NCBI GenBank assembly: GCA_900169235.1
Contig: FWCC01000185.1
Location: forward strand, 124,001 to 188,000
Direction: 5' to 3'
Origin: Zarea fungicola
Lineage: Eukaryota > Ascomycota > Sordariomycetes > Hypocreales > Cordycipitaceae
DNA: 64,000 nucleotides
Shown here: in pieces, positions 44,972 through 56,911 of the stretch
Numbering within the stretch: position 1 is the stretch's first letter
Layout: the number at the start of each line of letters is the position of its first letter
Translations under genes and position numbers: made by a program
The notes under the pieces: generated by a model
What the model was told of the DNA's origin: nothing
What the model saw: the letters and a program-made list of their open reading frames with translations, nothing else
The model's database searches: none

Positions 44972-47006
44972 ATGGCTCGCGGCGGGAGGGGAAGTCACCA
45001 CCAGCCTCAGCGCCGTACTGTCGATCTCACGGGCGTCGTCTCAGCCTCAGAGAAGAGCGACTTGATCATCTTAGTCACGGCTATTACTGAAAAGATGTAC
45101 CGTGATATCAACCGCCTCTTTGACTCACCTCAAGGCCCTCTTCTAAAGGAACAAGGCCCAAATCCAAACTGGCTGGCTCTCGCTCTTCGTCATCATGAAA
45201 GCAATGAAAAGGAAAACGCAGCACCGCCGATTTCTTTTGCAAATAAGCCACCCCAACCAGTGCGAAAGCAGCCGCAGATTCACGAGGACACCACTGCGGG
45301 GAGCCTGCCAACCCAACTGCAGGAACTGAAGAAGGAAGCTATTATCCACTTTCGAAAGTGGCAGGCCAATCTTCTTCAGCGACTTCGAGACCTGGCTGTC
45401 GTCAATCCCGACGAACAACAGGCTTCTCGCGGCCGTGGCCGTGGCTATCGCGGTGCAGCGCCTCGTGCCCGTGGAGGAGGACGTGGTGGCAAGCCTAATG
45501 GTCGTGGTGGTGCAACTGCACCAATAGGTAACTTAACAACACAGTTTAGATTTACACTTAAAAACTGACAAATAACGGCTAGGTTTGCCCAGAACGCCAC
45601 CAAACCATGTTGACCCCATGTTGGTTCGACGTTATCCCGCTATTCCAAACAACTTGTGGCCACTCCCGTACGAAAGGCGAAAGGTTTTGCTACACATCAT
45701 GCTTCTCGTTGCACTATCTCTTCATGATTACAACGCAAACGCGCGGGTTCTACTTGTTAACTTGACTTCATCCATGAACCTACCACTTACGCTCCACAAT
45801 GAGGACGAAGCTAGAATCGCCAGGGGCCTTGCAGAAGCTGCCATGGAACTCAGCCCTGAAATGGCAGCGGCATACAAAGAAGAGAACAGGCTTCTGAAGA
45901 GGTGGAAATTTAGCCTCGCAGGTGGCAACACTGGAGGCAATGGCCTCGCCAGACCTCTCCAACGCGTTGGTGTTGGCTCTGCATCTAGTGGTCTGACTGC
46001 GCCCGCTGCCGCGGCTCTTTTGGGAAGCATGTCTGAAAATAGCCTGCTGATGGGCTCGCTATTTGGAATGAATCCTTCCAAGCCAATCGACAAAATGGTT
46101 GAGAGTTTTGTCCGCGATGTCCAGGATTTTGCCTTTTTGTCTGTCACGGAGGCTGGCGATGCCGAATACCGTGACGCACGCCTGTCGATTCCGTCCCAGC
46201 GACGACTGAGGCTCGTTATTGCACTTTGTGGATTCATGCTTGAGGGTGATGCCGTAACTACTCCATGGAGTTGCTTGGGCCAGCAATCGGAGGTATATGT
46301 GGTGCAGTGGGAGCTGGCCGCGGTTGCAAGCCTGGGCAATGCCTTGGAGACTGTTGTAAAGAGTACTGCTTGGCACAATGCCAGACAACAGATTCGGCAA
46401 AACTCAAGTAGGTCTCTATCTTTTCAAAACGTGACATATCCTTACGGTACTGCAGTTTTCCATTGCCTTTTGACATCGACCTGGCCCATTCCGCTGCTCA
46501 AGATTAGCAAGATTATAGACAACCCCTGGAGTGTCGGCATGGTTCGTGCCGAGAAAGTTGGCCTTGTTCTCGCCGACGCCATCATGCGCCACAAGTTTCA
46601 CGGGGAGCGCTCAGTTTCTCTGGTTGGCTATAGCCTTGCCGCTAGAGCGATTTATGCCTGCCTGATGATTCTCGCAGAGCGGCGCCAGTTTGGCCTGATC
46701 GATTCTGTTGTCCTGATGGGAACGCCTGCACCATCAGACAGCAAGGTGTGGGTGACCCTGAAGAGTGTTGTCTCGGGGCGTCTGATCAATGCATACACGG
46801 AAGAAGACTACATTCTCGGTTTCTTGTACCGAACCTCGAATACTCAGTTTGGAATTGCCGGGCTCCAAGAAATCCAATGCGCAGCTGGAGTCGAGAACCA
46901 CCGCGTCAGCCATTTGCCCAACGGCCATTTATCGTACCAGAATATGGCCGCTCAGATTCTCCGAGAGGTTGGATGGGATCATGGATCTCGCACCGTGAAG
47001 ATGTGA
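44972..47006 (+). CDS. DUF726 / TMCO4-like alpha/beta hydrolase-fold protein
   Basis: Two exons, join(44972..45527, 45583..47006), 659 residues. The 55-nt intron (GTAACT donor, CTAG acceptor) joins GGATAPI to GLPRTPPNHVDPMLVRRYP. The N-terminal 185 residues end in an RGG-like Arg/Gly tract (ASRGRGRGYRGAAPRARGGG). The rest fits DUF726: LPYERRKVLLHIMLLVALSL, KWKFSLAGGNTGGNGLARPL, a serine-elbow-like VSLVGYSLAARAIYACL (GYSLA at about 534-538) and later VVLMGTPAP and NHRVSHLPNGHLSY. Yeast and animal relatives (TMCO4) are membrane-associated and uncharacterised, so lipase or esterase activity is inference. The RGG tract is unusual for this family and suggests RNA or protein interaction, or an atypical N-terminal extension. 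Confidence 0.86.
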
Positions 47007-48258
47007 TGAGGTGCAGTGTTTTTAGTAAGTCTGCCGCTCTAAAGATTGATGAATTTGATGAAATACTAACGGATTTGACAGAAAATTGCAGCGAGGACGA
47101 ATGCGGGGACAATGCTGGTCAACCACTTGGGTTGAGTTGGAGAAGTCAGAAGGAAATGGGAGAGGGGGGCTTATACCCGCTCGAAGCAGAAATTGCTATC
47201 TATCTTGTTATTACTTGAGATTGGTTTGCTTCCGGCATCATGTTAGAGTTTGTGTAGGATAACCGCGTCCCGTGGTTCCAACGTCACTTTGGTGCGTTTT
47301 CACCTTGCACGCAGGTTCATTAGTAGTTTTGCTATTAATTAGCTTGTGAACCCAATGAAAAAAATCTGAAATACATTTTGAAGTGAATTCTGGAGCAGAT
47401 TTTCTTCCATGCCATTGCAAATCATTTTATAATTGTGAAGAGCGCAGAGTATACAACCATTCTGTGTTATCGAAATGTCATCACGGCCGAAACCAAGGCT
47501 ACGACTGCAGCTACTGCAGCGCGCGTAACGACTACAATGAATGGAGCGAATGTTATGAATTGATTTTGCCAATGCGTCTTTGGAAATCCATCTTTCTTTT
47601 GTATTGAGTTTGTGCAAGATTTTATAATCGTATACTAAAAAAAATCTAGAATTTAGCCCCCACGCCTTGCCTATCAGGTTTACAAAAGAGGTACTATAAA
47701 AAGTATAAGAACCTGGGCTCAACAGAAAGAAAAAAAAACCAGCAAAATCAGGCCAAAAATGAGAAAAACTCCGCGACAAATAAAGCAGTTGCATGCATTT
47801 CCTTCTCCCTCTGTTTTCTCTTCTCCGTCTTGTATATCTCAAAAAAAATGCGGCAGACCCGTTCTTCTTCTTTGTACCTTATTCATTGTTTGTCCGCCCC
47901 CACCGCGTATAGAAAAAAATATATACGGCAAAGCCAAATGATTACAAAGTGGAAAAGAAGAAGAGAAAAGAGGTACATTGAAGGAAGGAAGGAAATAAAA
48001 AAAAAAAAACAGGGAAAATATGTAGCAAACTTTTCTTGTCCTCCCGCTCCATATGTTGGAGTAAATGAATTGATAATGTACAGTTTTTTGTGCGTGTGTG
48101 TATATGTTGTGTTCTGCTTGCCATCTCATTTCTTCTTGTTGAGATGATATTGAAAACTTGGTGTGGTGAATGTATATGTTTTCGTTACGTTTACTCATAT
48201 GTAAACAAGGACCTATATGCAGGAAAGGCCCTTCGAGTCAATGTTGTTCCCCTCTGAC
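47007..48258. other. Intergenic, convergent 3' flanks
   Basis: Between the DUF726 gene (+) and the DENN gene (-), which converge. AT-rich with A-tracts. No gene was recognised. Confidence 0.5.
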
Positions 48259-51200
48259 TCAAGGCGGAGGCGTAGTTCCCAACATGCTGGCTACTTGCTT
48301 CCTGACCAGGCCGCGAGAACCGCGCTGTTCGACCCGAGGCACACCCTGGATAGAACGCGGTTCACGCATCAGAGTGCGATCCAAGCGGGATGGCACACGC
48401 GTGACAATGGATCGGTATTCCCCAGTAAAGTTGCCCTTGGGCACGGGAACGGCCGCCGTGCGCCAAATGTGATCCGATGTATCGTTGAGGTAGGTGGGCG
48501 GTTTCCCAGAGTTGCGTGGCAGAGCGTGGCCAAAGGCGTTGGCAGAAGCCCCATGAGATACCCGTATCGATGAGAGACGAGAGAGTGTTGAGAGACCGGC
48601 AGACAGCCCAGTGCGTCCACGAGCCTTCTTGGCCATGATAATCTCATCAAAAAGTCGAATCGCTGGCTCGCTTGGGGCAGTCAGTTCTCTCTCGTGAATA
48701 AACTCGTTGAAAAGCTGCGTATCGCGCATCATGGTGGCGTATTCTTGTTGCTCATGCGGGAGACTCTTAATGAATCCGTCCATATCAAAGGCGAAGAGCT
48801 GCCCACTGGAACGCTGCTGTTTCGAAGGGCGACCCAAGTGCTTGCGGTAGGTGAACAGCAAGCTGGCCTGGCAGCGAACAAAGGCGGCGCGAACACGATC
48901 TGCGTGGAAAGCCTGCGGGCAGACCAGCGAGGCAACGCCCAGGCAGCGACCATGGGAGACGGCCTTGCAGGCTGAGCAGTGATACATACCCTCAGGGTCC
49001 GCCTTTTCAGCACAAATAGTACACATTGATGTTGCATCTTTACGGTCCAAGTTAAAGCAGTGGCCTTCTACCCAAACTGTCGTCTCGGTGTTGCTGACGG
49101 GCTGAATCTGCATACTGGGCATGATTGTCGATGCAGCCAATGTAGACTGTGCGTAAGTGGAGGGAGCGTAGCCTCCACCCCCATATGAGCCCGTGGCCTG
49201 GGAATCAATGGATCCTGAGATGCTCAGATTTGTCTGGTGCCCATTGAGGAACGGGAGGCTGGGTCGGTGCATTGGCTGGAACTTATCCATACCAAAGGAT
49301 GAGCTGCGGCGAATCTTTTCTTCGCCAAAGTGTCCAGACCGCTTTTCGCGCAGGGTCGCGGTAAGAGCGAATCCAGAATCGCTTCGAGAGATTGGCGTAG
49401 TCGGTGTCGATGGCAAGGGAGGAAAGTGGCTAGATTCCGGTGACACTGACGACTGTGGGCTGGTTCTGCTTGACTTGCTCGTGCCAGGCCGCTCCATTTT
49501 ACCACCCTCTCCCATGGCGTCTGAGAATGCATTGAAGATTGGGGTCGCAATGGCAGAAGGTGCCAATGGTTCGCCAAAGCTGGAGGAATTTTGTGAAACC
49601 AATTTTCCTAGAGTGCTTTCGCTGGCTCTAGACGTGAAAATGGAGCTATTTTCAGTCGAGAAGGCGTCATAAGGGAAAGATTCCACGGCGTATGGCGGTG
49701 GCCCCTCGACAACACCGTACCGAATTCTGTGGGGAGCGGCCACCTGAAGAAGAGACATCAATTTTCGTCTCTGTTGGCGGGGCAATCTGTGTGGTTGTGA
49801 TGTCGCATCGATCGTGTCTTTATCCAAGTCGACCAAAACATAATCATCATCAGGGAGATCAATGCGATCATATCTTCGCTCAACACCAACAATGTACGGG
49901 CAAGGGGCCTCGAGAGCCGAGATCAGTCTGGCTGGCAAAATGGGGATAAAAATGCTTGCCCACTTCAGGGGGTACAGTAGATTCGCCAAAGCATGGCAGG
50001 CCAAATGCAGCATGCTGGTGTGTGACGAGAGGAAAATGATTCGGGATTCAGACATGGCGTATTCGTAGAGAGCAACAATGTTCTCGAGTGATAGGCAGCG
50101 GAAGAGCGCATACAAGTCAATGGTGCGGGAGCCAGGTATCTCGTTGGCGGCTTCTTTACGCGCGTATAGCCTCAGCTCCCTGATTCCCAGCTCAACTTGC
50201 GTCTTGGAGCCCAGAGGGCTGAATGCCTCGGTGCAGAGATTGACGACATATCGCTCCAGAGGCTGCCAGCGACCGACCCTAGGTGAGCTTGGCGGCACTC
50301 GGAGAACAGCCCCATCCGTCATGGGAACGACAATCGCCTTGAGCCACTCTTTCCACAACGACATATTGCCAACGTCTCTGCCCAAAATACCATAAGCACG
50401 AGGGATCCACAACCCGCTCTCGCCAGCCGTTAGACCTTCAATTTTGGAGGCGGCGCCGTGGCGCAGTGGTCGCAGCATGTCGGTCATGAGAGCTATTTTC
50501 TCTTCCACAGTGCTAATTTCGTCCTCGAGTCTGTCGCGTGCACCGGACCCCGAAGGTATTGTGGGTAGCTTCGCCAATAGCTGTGAAAGATGAGTACGCT
50601 CGCCAGCCAGTCTTACTCCCAGGCTGGCGGCAAGTTCACGCTCTTCATTTGACATGTGGCTTTGGCGCCACTGTTCGCACTTGAGTTCCACATCATCAGC
50701 AACGTCGGCTGATAGCGCGGTCCAGATAATGACGGAGATGCCGTATAACTTTGCGTTATCCTCAGCAGTCATGGTGAAGCCGTGCCAGGTTGAGCGGGGT
50801 CTTTCATCTGAGGACACGATTTGAATGTCGTTTGGAAAAGCGAACATGGGCACGTAGTCTGGAAATCTGCCTCGTCGTGGAATCTCGTCGGTAGCACTGG
50901 TAGGGGGATATCTGTCGAGCAGGACGGGCTCAAATCGACGTTTCAGAGGATGCATGTCTGGGTCGGTATTGAGTGGCTCAGGAGGGGGAATGACGGAGTT
51001 ATAATTGCTGAGGCGCTTGGTGGTGCGAACGGAAGCTGTCGAGGCATTAGCGGCCACCACGCTCGGCGGGGAGGAGTAACGGAAAGAGGACGAACCAGCT
51101 CGGCTTGCATTGGTGCTCCTGTTGATATTGGGCGGCCTTTTTACGGAGCCCATTTCTCTGAAGCTAATCTTGCGGCGAATGCTGCCTTTGATACTCCTGA

Positions 51201-51744
51201 GCGGACTCAAACGACCGCTGGGAACACCATCATCAGCCTTGATACGCTCGGTGCGGGGATTCACCATGGGAGGCCTGGCTTGAACCCTAGCACCCGCCGT
51301 AAAAGACAAATCTTCGAGGAAATTTTCCCGCTCGGCAGCGAATTTGAGCAAAGCCCTGTCAAAGTCAACATCACCCATGCGAACGCCTGCGGGTAAGCCC
51401 TCATCGGCGGGCGCATCGCCATTCAAGCCATTTCCGGCTGGGGGTAGTTTGCCGCTTGGGCGAATAGTAGCACTGCTTCGATTGCTGCGGGAGCCGTCGA
51501 AGTCGTCAATACCAGCTGCCTCGATTGAAAGTTTGGAGAGCCGGTTGGCCGAGTTTTGGCGTGAATGGCGGGCGGCATTGGAGGGCGGGCGGCCATTGTC
51601 TAGGCCATTTTCAGGCTCACCGTCTTCGGCAATGGTGGTGTCGACAGGCAAACTTGTCTGGGGAAGAGCAACATCTTCGTAGGAGATTGACTCTACGCCG
51701 GCAATCCAGAAGTAGTGAGCCAACGGAGCCGAGGAGGCGTCCAT
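48259..51744 (-). CDS. DENN-domain protein with C1-like zinc finger
   Basis: Intronless gene, 1161 residues. DENN proteins act as guanine-nucleotide exchange factors for Rab GTPases in membrane traffic. A Ser-rich N-terminal region precedes a uDENN segment (about 266-360: FEPVLLDRYPPT, YVPMFAFPNDIQIVS, FTMTAEDNAKLYGISVIIW). The core DENN lies at about 465-670 (LWKEWLKAIVVPM, LFRCLSLENIVALYEYAMSE, RIIFLSSHTSMLHLACHALA, LYPLKWASIFIPILPARLIS, CPYIVGVE). A Ser/Pro-rich linker follows. A C1-like Cys/His zinc module (HCFNLDRKDATSMCTICAEK, then YHCSACKAVSHGRCLG) lies at about 893-945. The final part includes FDMDGFIKSLPHEQQEYATM, probably dDENN-associated. The family call is firm; the Rab partner is not known. 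Confidence 0.93.
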   Translation of the reverse strand: MDASSAPLAHYFWIAGVESISYEDVALPQTSLPVDTTIAEDGEPENGLDNGRPPSNAARHSRQNSANRLSKLSIEAAGIDDFDGSRSNRSSATIRPSGKLPPAGNGLNGDAPADEGLPAGVRMGDVDFDRALLKFAAERENFLEDLSFTAGARVQARPPMVNPRTERIKADDGVPSGRLSPLRSIKGSIRRKISFREMGSVKRPPNINRSTNASRAGSSSFRYSSPPSVVAANASTASVRTTKRLSNYNSVIPPPEPLNTDPDMHPLKRRFEPVLLDRYPPTSATDEIPRRGRFPDYVPMFAFPNDIQIVSSDERPRSTWHGFTMTAEDNAKLYGISVIIWTALSADVADDVELKCEQWRQSHMSNEERELAASLGVRLAGERTHLSQLLAKLPTIPSGSGARDRLEDEISTVEEKIALMTDMLRPLRHGAASKIEGLTAGESGLWIPRAYGILGRDVGNMSLWKEWLKAIVVPMTDGAVLRVPPSSPRVGRWQPLERYVVNLCTEAFSPLGSKTQVELGIRELRLYARKEAANEIPGSRTIDLYALFRCLSLENIVALYEYAMSESRIIFLSSHTSMLHLACHALANLLYPLKWASIFIPILPARLISALEAPCPYIVGVERRYDRIDLPDDDYVLVDLDKDTIDATSQPHRLPRQQRRKLMSLLQVAAPHRIRYGVVEGPPPYAVESFPYDAFSTENSSIFTSRASESTLGKLVSQNSSSFGEPLAPSAIATPIFNAFSDAMGEGGKMERPGTSKSSRTSPQSSVSPESSHFPPLPSTPTTPISRSDSGFALTATLREKRSGHFGEEKIRRSSSFGMDKFQPMHRPSLPFLNGHQTNLSISGSIDSQATGSYGGGGYAPSTYAQSTLAASTIMPSMQIQPVSNTETTVWVEGHCFNLDRKDATSMCTICAEKADPEGMYHCSACKAVSHGRCLGVASLVCPQAFHADRVRAAFVRCQASLLFTYRKHLGRPSKQQRSSGQLFAFDMDGFIKSLPHEQQEYATMMRDTQLFNEFIHERELTAPSEPAIRLFDEIIMAKKARGRTGLSAGLSTLSRLSSIRVSHGASANAFGHALPRNSGKPPTYLNDTSDHIWRTAAVPVPKGNFTGEYRSIVTRVPSRLDRTLMREPRSIQGVPRVEQRGSRGLVRKQVASMLGTTPPP

Positions 51745-53225
51745 TGCATGTCAAGAAGTGTTGTAGATGGGTGTGAGGCTGTGTGGGCAAAGTTTGGGCC
51801 GTTCGGCCGACAGGCGCGAAGGGGCTCTCTCCAACGGGTGAGCAACTGTTCGAGTGGCGCTGATGTCGGTACGGATTCGTGTATTGGAATGGATTCGTGG
51901 TGTGGCGAGCTGGCGGGCAGCAAACAAGCTCTAGTTTGGAGAAGGCGGCGTCTGGCAGTGACTGAAGGTGGACGACGATAGTTGGCAGCAAGGCAGAAGA
52001 AGCTGCTGATAAGGCGCTGCGAGTAGCTGATGGCAACAAGGCAGCAGAGTTGGGACGAGCAGAAAACGGCAGAGGAGGTCGGCGGCTATGGGAAGCTCGG
52101 TCAGGGAATGGAATTGTCGATTTGGGATTAGACTTTTGTCGGTCGGCCGAAAGTGGTGGAAGCGAAAAAAGGTTTGGGCGTCGGTTCTGCTAGTTTTCGG
52201 AGCATAGGCCCACCAGATGCAAGCTCAAAGGCTGTGCGAGGCGGGACAGGGGGACGACTTGGAAGGGGCCTGAGGGGGAGGGGCCGGCTAGAGGTTTCCA
52301 AGTTTCGTTTGGGTGGAGGTCGACCTTGAAACCTGACGGGCGTGCGTGCGGCGTGGTGTGCGGCGGCGTCGTGGCTGCAAACTATCACGGCCCTAGTCGA
52401 GCGGTACCTGCGGCTCGGGTTGGGGGCAGCGACAAGGTGGAAGAAAAGAAAAAATTAATATTTGTAGGGCAATGAGAAAAAGAAAAAAAAAAGAAGAGAA
52501 AAAAAAAGAAAGGTGAGGAAGAGGTGAGGGCCGGGAAGATTGAGGGTCAGACGCGGGCGGGTGTTTGCAGGCAGTCTTCGAGATTGTCGTCAGCCTGAGA
52601 TGATGTTCACCACGTCCTGGATCAACGCAGTCGGTGTCTTGCGATCGTTGATGGCCCCTCTGGTGGGAAAGGCAGTGAATCCTTGCAAACCCCTTTTGGA
52701 GATGGGCCGGTGAGCCGCTAGCAATAAGTTGGCCTGCTGCTTGAGGCTTGCGTGCATTGGTGAAGGGGGGGGAGAGAGTTGACCGGGTGTGGTGTTTGCG
52801 GATGCCGATCCTGGCCCAATGCCTTGGAGCTAAATTTAGTTGAAAGGAATCTACTGGTAAAGGGTAACTTAGCTGGCACATTTGGCACATCGGGCGCTAC
52901 AACACTGGAGCTTTCGGGGCTTTGGGTATTTTTATTTTATTTTTTAGCGCTGCTGTCCTTTGCTGTAGTGTCACTTGGGCGCGTACCAAGGCGTAATTAG
53001 GCTCCAAAAGACGGACGATACGTCTGGGTGTACCCGTATGTATTTCGTTTGCTTGTTAAGCCCCTGCAATCCGAATGGGACCGATTCCTGCAATTTATCA
53101 ATATATATTAAGGCACGCACTATAAAGTAAATCTGTTAATGAACTCCCTTGGTTATAATACAAGTAGGTGGGCGCTGACAGGGCTGGCTGCCAACTCCTC
53201 AGTGCTAGGTGCTCGCCCAAAGGCG

Positions 53226-53243
53226 CAGGTACAGGTACAGGTA
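53226..53243. repeat. Short tandem CAGGTA repeat
   Basis: Three consecutive copies of CAGGTA in an intergenic region, 65 nt before the hairpin at 53308. Confidence 0.7.
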
Positions 53244-53307
53244 CACCCAGGTGCCCAGACTATTACTGGTTTTGCTGGTACCATCACCTGCTGGGCGGTG
53301 CTGCACT

Positions 53308-53337
53308 GCACTGAGATCACTGCAATGATCTCAGTGC
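53308..53337. repeat. Perfect 12-bp inverted repeat (hairpin)
   Basis: GCACTGAGATCA at 53308-53319 and TGATCTCAGTGC at 53326-53337 are perfect complements around a 6-nt loop (CTGCAA). No oligo-T tract or flanking mobile element explains it. Confidence 0.75.
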
Positions 53338-55419
53338 TGGTGGTTGGTGGAGACTCGCAATTCCCGCTGCTCTACAGTGGCCCAGTGGGTGACCCCTGTC
53401 TCCCCATCTCATCTCACTGCTGGTGATTATTTCAAACAGCACCGTATTTCTCGCGCAGGGATCAAGATCCCAGAAACTCGTATCAACATCGTTTCCACGG
53501 CATGCCTAACAGCATCAGGACTTGTGTTCAGCGTAATCATTGTGTCGTCTAAGCTTGAGTAGCTAATAAACAACACAGCACAAGACTCGGCGTCTGCCAG
53601 CATCATTCACCTTGGGCATCGACGACCCCCATGTCTAACAAAAAAGCAACAAACGCCGCCACGCCACCATCCCACGACCATGGACCAGCAAGCGACGTGT
53701 CAACGAACGCAGGGCGCTCACCGCATGACTCTGCACATCACAGAGCATCGGTAACAGTGCATTGCAGCTGCTCCAGTCGTCGTACATACGTACATACAGT
53801 GGACGCCTAACCCACCAAGCCAACGCCACAGATCCATCCCCAGAGCCAGGGCCTGAGGACATGTGCTCGGTCAATGCTGCTCTGCTCCAATTCGACTTGC
53901 TTTTTTCCAGCACAGGCCAAGGGCCGTCAACTGCAAGCAAATCGAGATCCAACGCCTCGACACGTTTTCTACATGGTTCAATCATCAACATAGAGCATTC
54001 CAAAAGCAGCCCAACTTTGACCAAGGAGCTGTGTCGAGCTCACTCTCTTCTCAAAGGAACAGTCAGTCTCGTCCTCGGCTCGCCACCAAGCCGCGCCCAA
54101 TGCAGCTATCAGGGGTTTGCAGAAACCTTGCCGAACCATGTCGGTTGCCGCCCTGCTAACAGCGTAGTATGGTCCACTGTTCCAGGCTTGGTGCACCCGC
54201 TAGCAAAGTTAGTTCTCTGCCATCCGGCCGGGTCTGTGAGTCGCTGACGCAGGTACAAGCCACGCGAGCCTGGTTCTGTTTCACATAAAACGCTCCGATA
54301 CACCACGGCCGCAGCGACCCTGGCCTGCAGCAAACCGTGGACACGATCGATGTTTTCTGTTTTCCTTTCCTTTCTTTTCCTTGCTGGGAATCGTTGCGAA
54401 ATTGACCCCGTTCTTACGCAACCACGGATAAGTTACTATGCGTACTATAGTATATCCGTTCGTATATGCGGCTCTTGGCCCGTGGCTTGACCTCGTCGGG
54501 AAACAGACCCTGGCATGCCGGAGTTTCCCTGTTCACCGAACCTGTGATGCCGAAAAATATTGCTTTCCAACAAGAAAGCCTCGTTGAATCATTGTCAAGT
54601 GCCGTCCGACAAACTGAAATGCGCTCCACTCTACTGGTACAAGCGCACTAATCGGACTAGTTAACAACTAGACCCTGGCGATCAAGGTTGTGTTGGGCGA
54701 CAAACGACTCGTGTTGTTGTCGCCAACAAAAAGCACAAGACGACCCTGTTTTTATGCTGGAGCCAACAATCTTCACCCATTTGCCACACCCGCCATCGCA
54801 GCAGGGGAGCAATTTCTCCACTCGCCTCGTCCTTTCTCTCGTAAACTACTTTTTGTATTGGCCAATCGTAACTTGGCGTTTCTTGCTGTTCGTCATTATG
54901 GATACCTGGAGGCCAGCCACGATTGAGCTGAACATGACAAAGAAGATGGGGAATTGGAACAAATGCATGACTTGCATAGTACTACTGCATGAACGACACA
55001 CAGGACCGAGGCATTAAGCAAGCGTTTATCGTTATGAGCGCGCCTGTAGGTCGAACAGACCAAGGCATAAGCATCAGAGAGGATGTAATCTTGCAGTCGA
55101 CTTGGCACACGTTGGCACTGTGTCATGGTCTCGGGCACTTGCGAGTTGAGGTGGCCAAATACGAGATTTTACCTTACGTCGGCCATAAAGTAGCCTTAAC
55201 GAAAAGATGGCACTAAAACTGTACAGCCGGCCTATAGACGCGTGGCAGAAGGCTGTTGAACTATTGGAAATCCTTTCCTGTCGGTAAAAGGGCCAGAAGC
55301 TATGAAATAGTCGAGCCTGGTCACTCGCCAAGAGTTGTGAGGCCATGGCGATACATCACAAACTAGGGAAAGAAAAATGATTTATATATAACAAGATATT
55401 TAAAGAAAAAGGTTTGATA

Positions 55420-55990
55420 TTACCATTTCATTTCGGTGGCTCTATGAAGCGGTTTCTCAAATCGAACTTGTGTGAAAGCATTATGAGACCAGATACCAAA
55501 CATCTTGGCGCTCCCGTATAACTCCGCATGAGCTGGCCAATGCTCATCACAAAATTCAAATCTTCCATACTGGGAAACTAAGACCTGCTCATAATTGTTA
55601 CATCTCTCCGACGAAGGTCCTGTTCTGCGACACCGTTGGCGTTCGAGTGAATATAGCTTGCCGTTCTGCAGGGTAGGTTGTCGACATACGGACACAAAAC
55701 TGCGAGAATGAAGACGGATGCAGTGATATGGCATCAATTTGAGAGAGTAAATAACTCCAGCCGGATATAGAAACTTACTTGAACTTGCGCTTTGGTTTCC
55801 CTCATTAATCCGGCCATAAATGGCAATGTCTAGTTGCCGATATACCATTCTCAATAATCTTGAGCAGATTGACTCTGCGAATATGATCAAGCCTTCAGAA
55901 AACTTTCTCATGCTTCTTTCAAAGCAATTTTTGATGCATATCGGGCAATAAGGGGGATTCTTTTCCCACCAAGGGCCTTCTATGTCATGT
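55420..55990 (-). pseudogene. Possible degraded or mis-modelled coding remnant
   Basis: A 230-codon open frame runs on the minus strand from 56112 to 55420, but it begins with a non-ATG codon. Its C-terminal 90 residues look protein-like (YEQVLVSQYGRFEFCDEHWP, AELYGSAKMFGIWSHNAF, ending RATEMKW). An internal GTAAGT...CGCAG intron candidate would change the frame and lead to a stop. I do not recognise a family. It may be the last exon of a small gene, a relic, or chance. Confidence 0.25.
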
Positions 55991-56911
55991 CTAGCTGTTA
56001 GCAATCGAGGCAAACGTGCGTGTTCAAGGAAGATTACAAATCTCGAAAACAGCTTGGACAAAGCTATTATTGTTATGAGAAAGCTACTGCTGTATGGACT
56101 GATACAGTTCAAGCTACAGATTTTTCCGAAAGGAATTGTCGCCGATTATTTACCTGCGACTGAATGGTCCGTGTTTGTATCGACTGGACAGTGCAATATT
56201 TAGTTACTGACTATTGAGGCTATTCCACTGGTGAGTTAGCGCGCCCCATGCTCCCTCGGCCTACCGGCCACGGGCCGCCAGTGTAAACGATTTGAGAGAC
56301 ATATATTTCGCTATCAATAAGTTCTATTTTGAAAGAGAGACTGGTGCAAATAAACAGGGAGAATATAGCATTCCATAGTATAGTGCCAGGACGGAGGAAC
56401 AATTCTACTCAGCCACCTGTCCTGCGAATGTACACGACGAGTGCAAAGTATGTCGGAAATGTAACTACTCCGCATACCAATCATGAAGCAGCCGAGCCAA
56501 TACTGCAGGCAAATTCCTGTTCTTCTTTCTTTTCTAGGTCAGCGATATGCCCCGATTTATGTTAGTCTACATAGCAAACGAGTGAAAATAAATTCCATCG
56601 GCTTGATAACTTAGCTCAAGTGGTGCTGGTAGCGAGCGACAGTTTTATAGGGAAATGCCTTGAGAAGATGCCCCCCCGCAGGAGGAACGTCAGCAAATGG
56701 CGGCATACGTTATAATTATATATTACAGCACTTTTACAGCCGTGGCTATGGGTAGAAGTAGCTTTCCTGCTTACTTAAGCATCCTGCATGCTGAGAGTGC
56801 GGGGAGGCTCTGGCGAAGGATCGCGGAAATCCTCGCAACCTCCTATTCAAAGAGCTGCATATCACGATTGACATTTTCGCAAAACTCGCAACGGCTATCC
56901 CGGAATCTGAA

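Larger units (their letters stand above)
51745..56911. other. Gene-poor region, 5.2 kb
   Basis: Contains the DENN gene promoter and leader (C/T-rich on the minus strand), a hairpin at 53308-53337, CAGGTA repeats near 53226-53243, and one possible degraded coding frame (55420-55990, minus). From about 55 kb the base composition becomes more AT-rich than in the rest of the window. No other gene was recognised. Confidence 0.5.
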
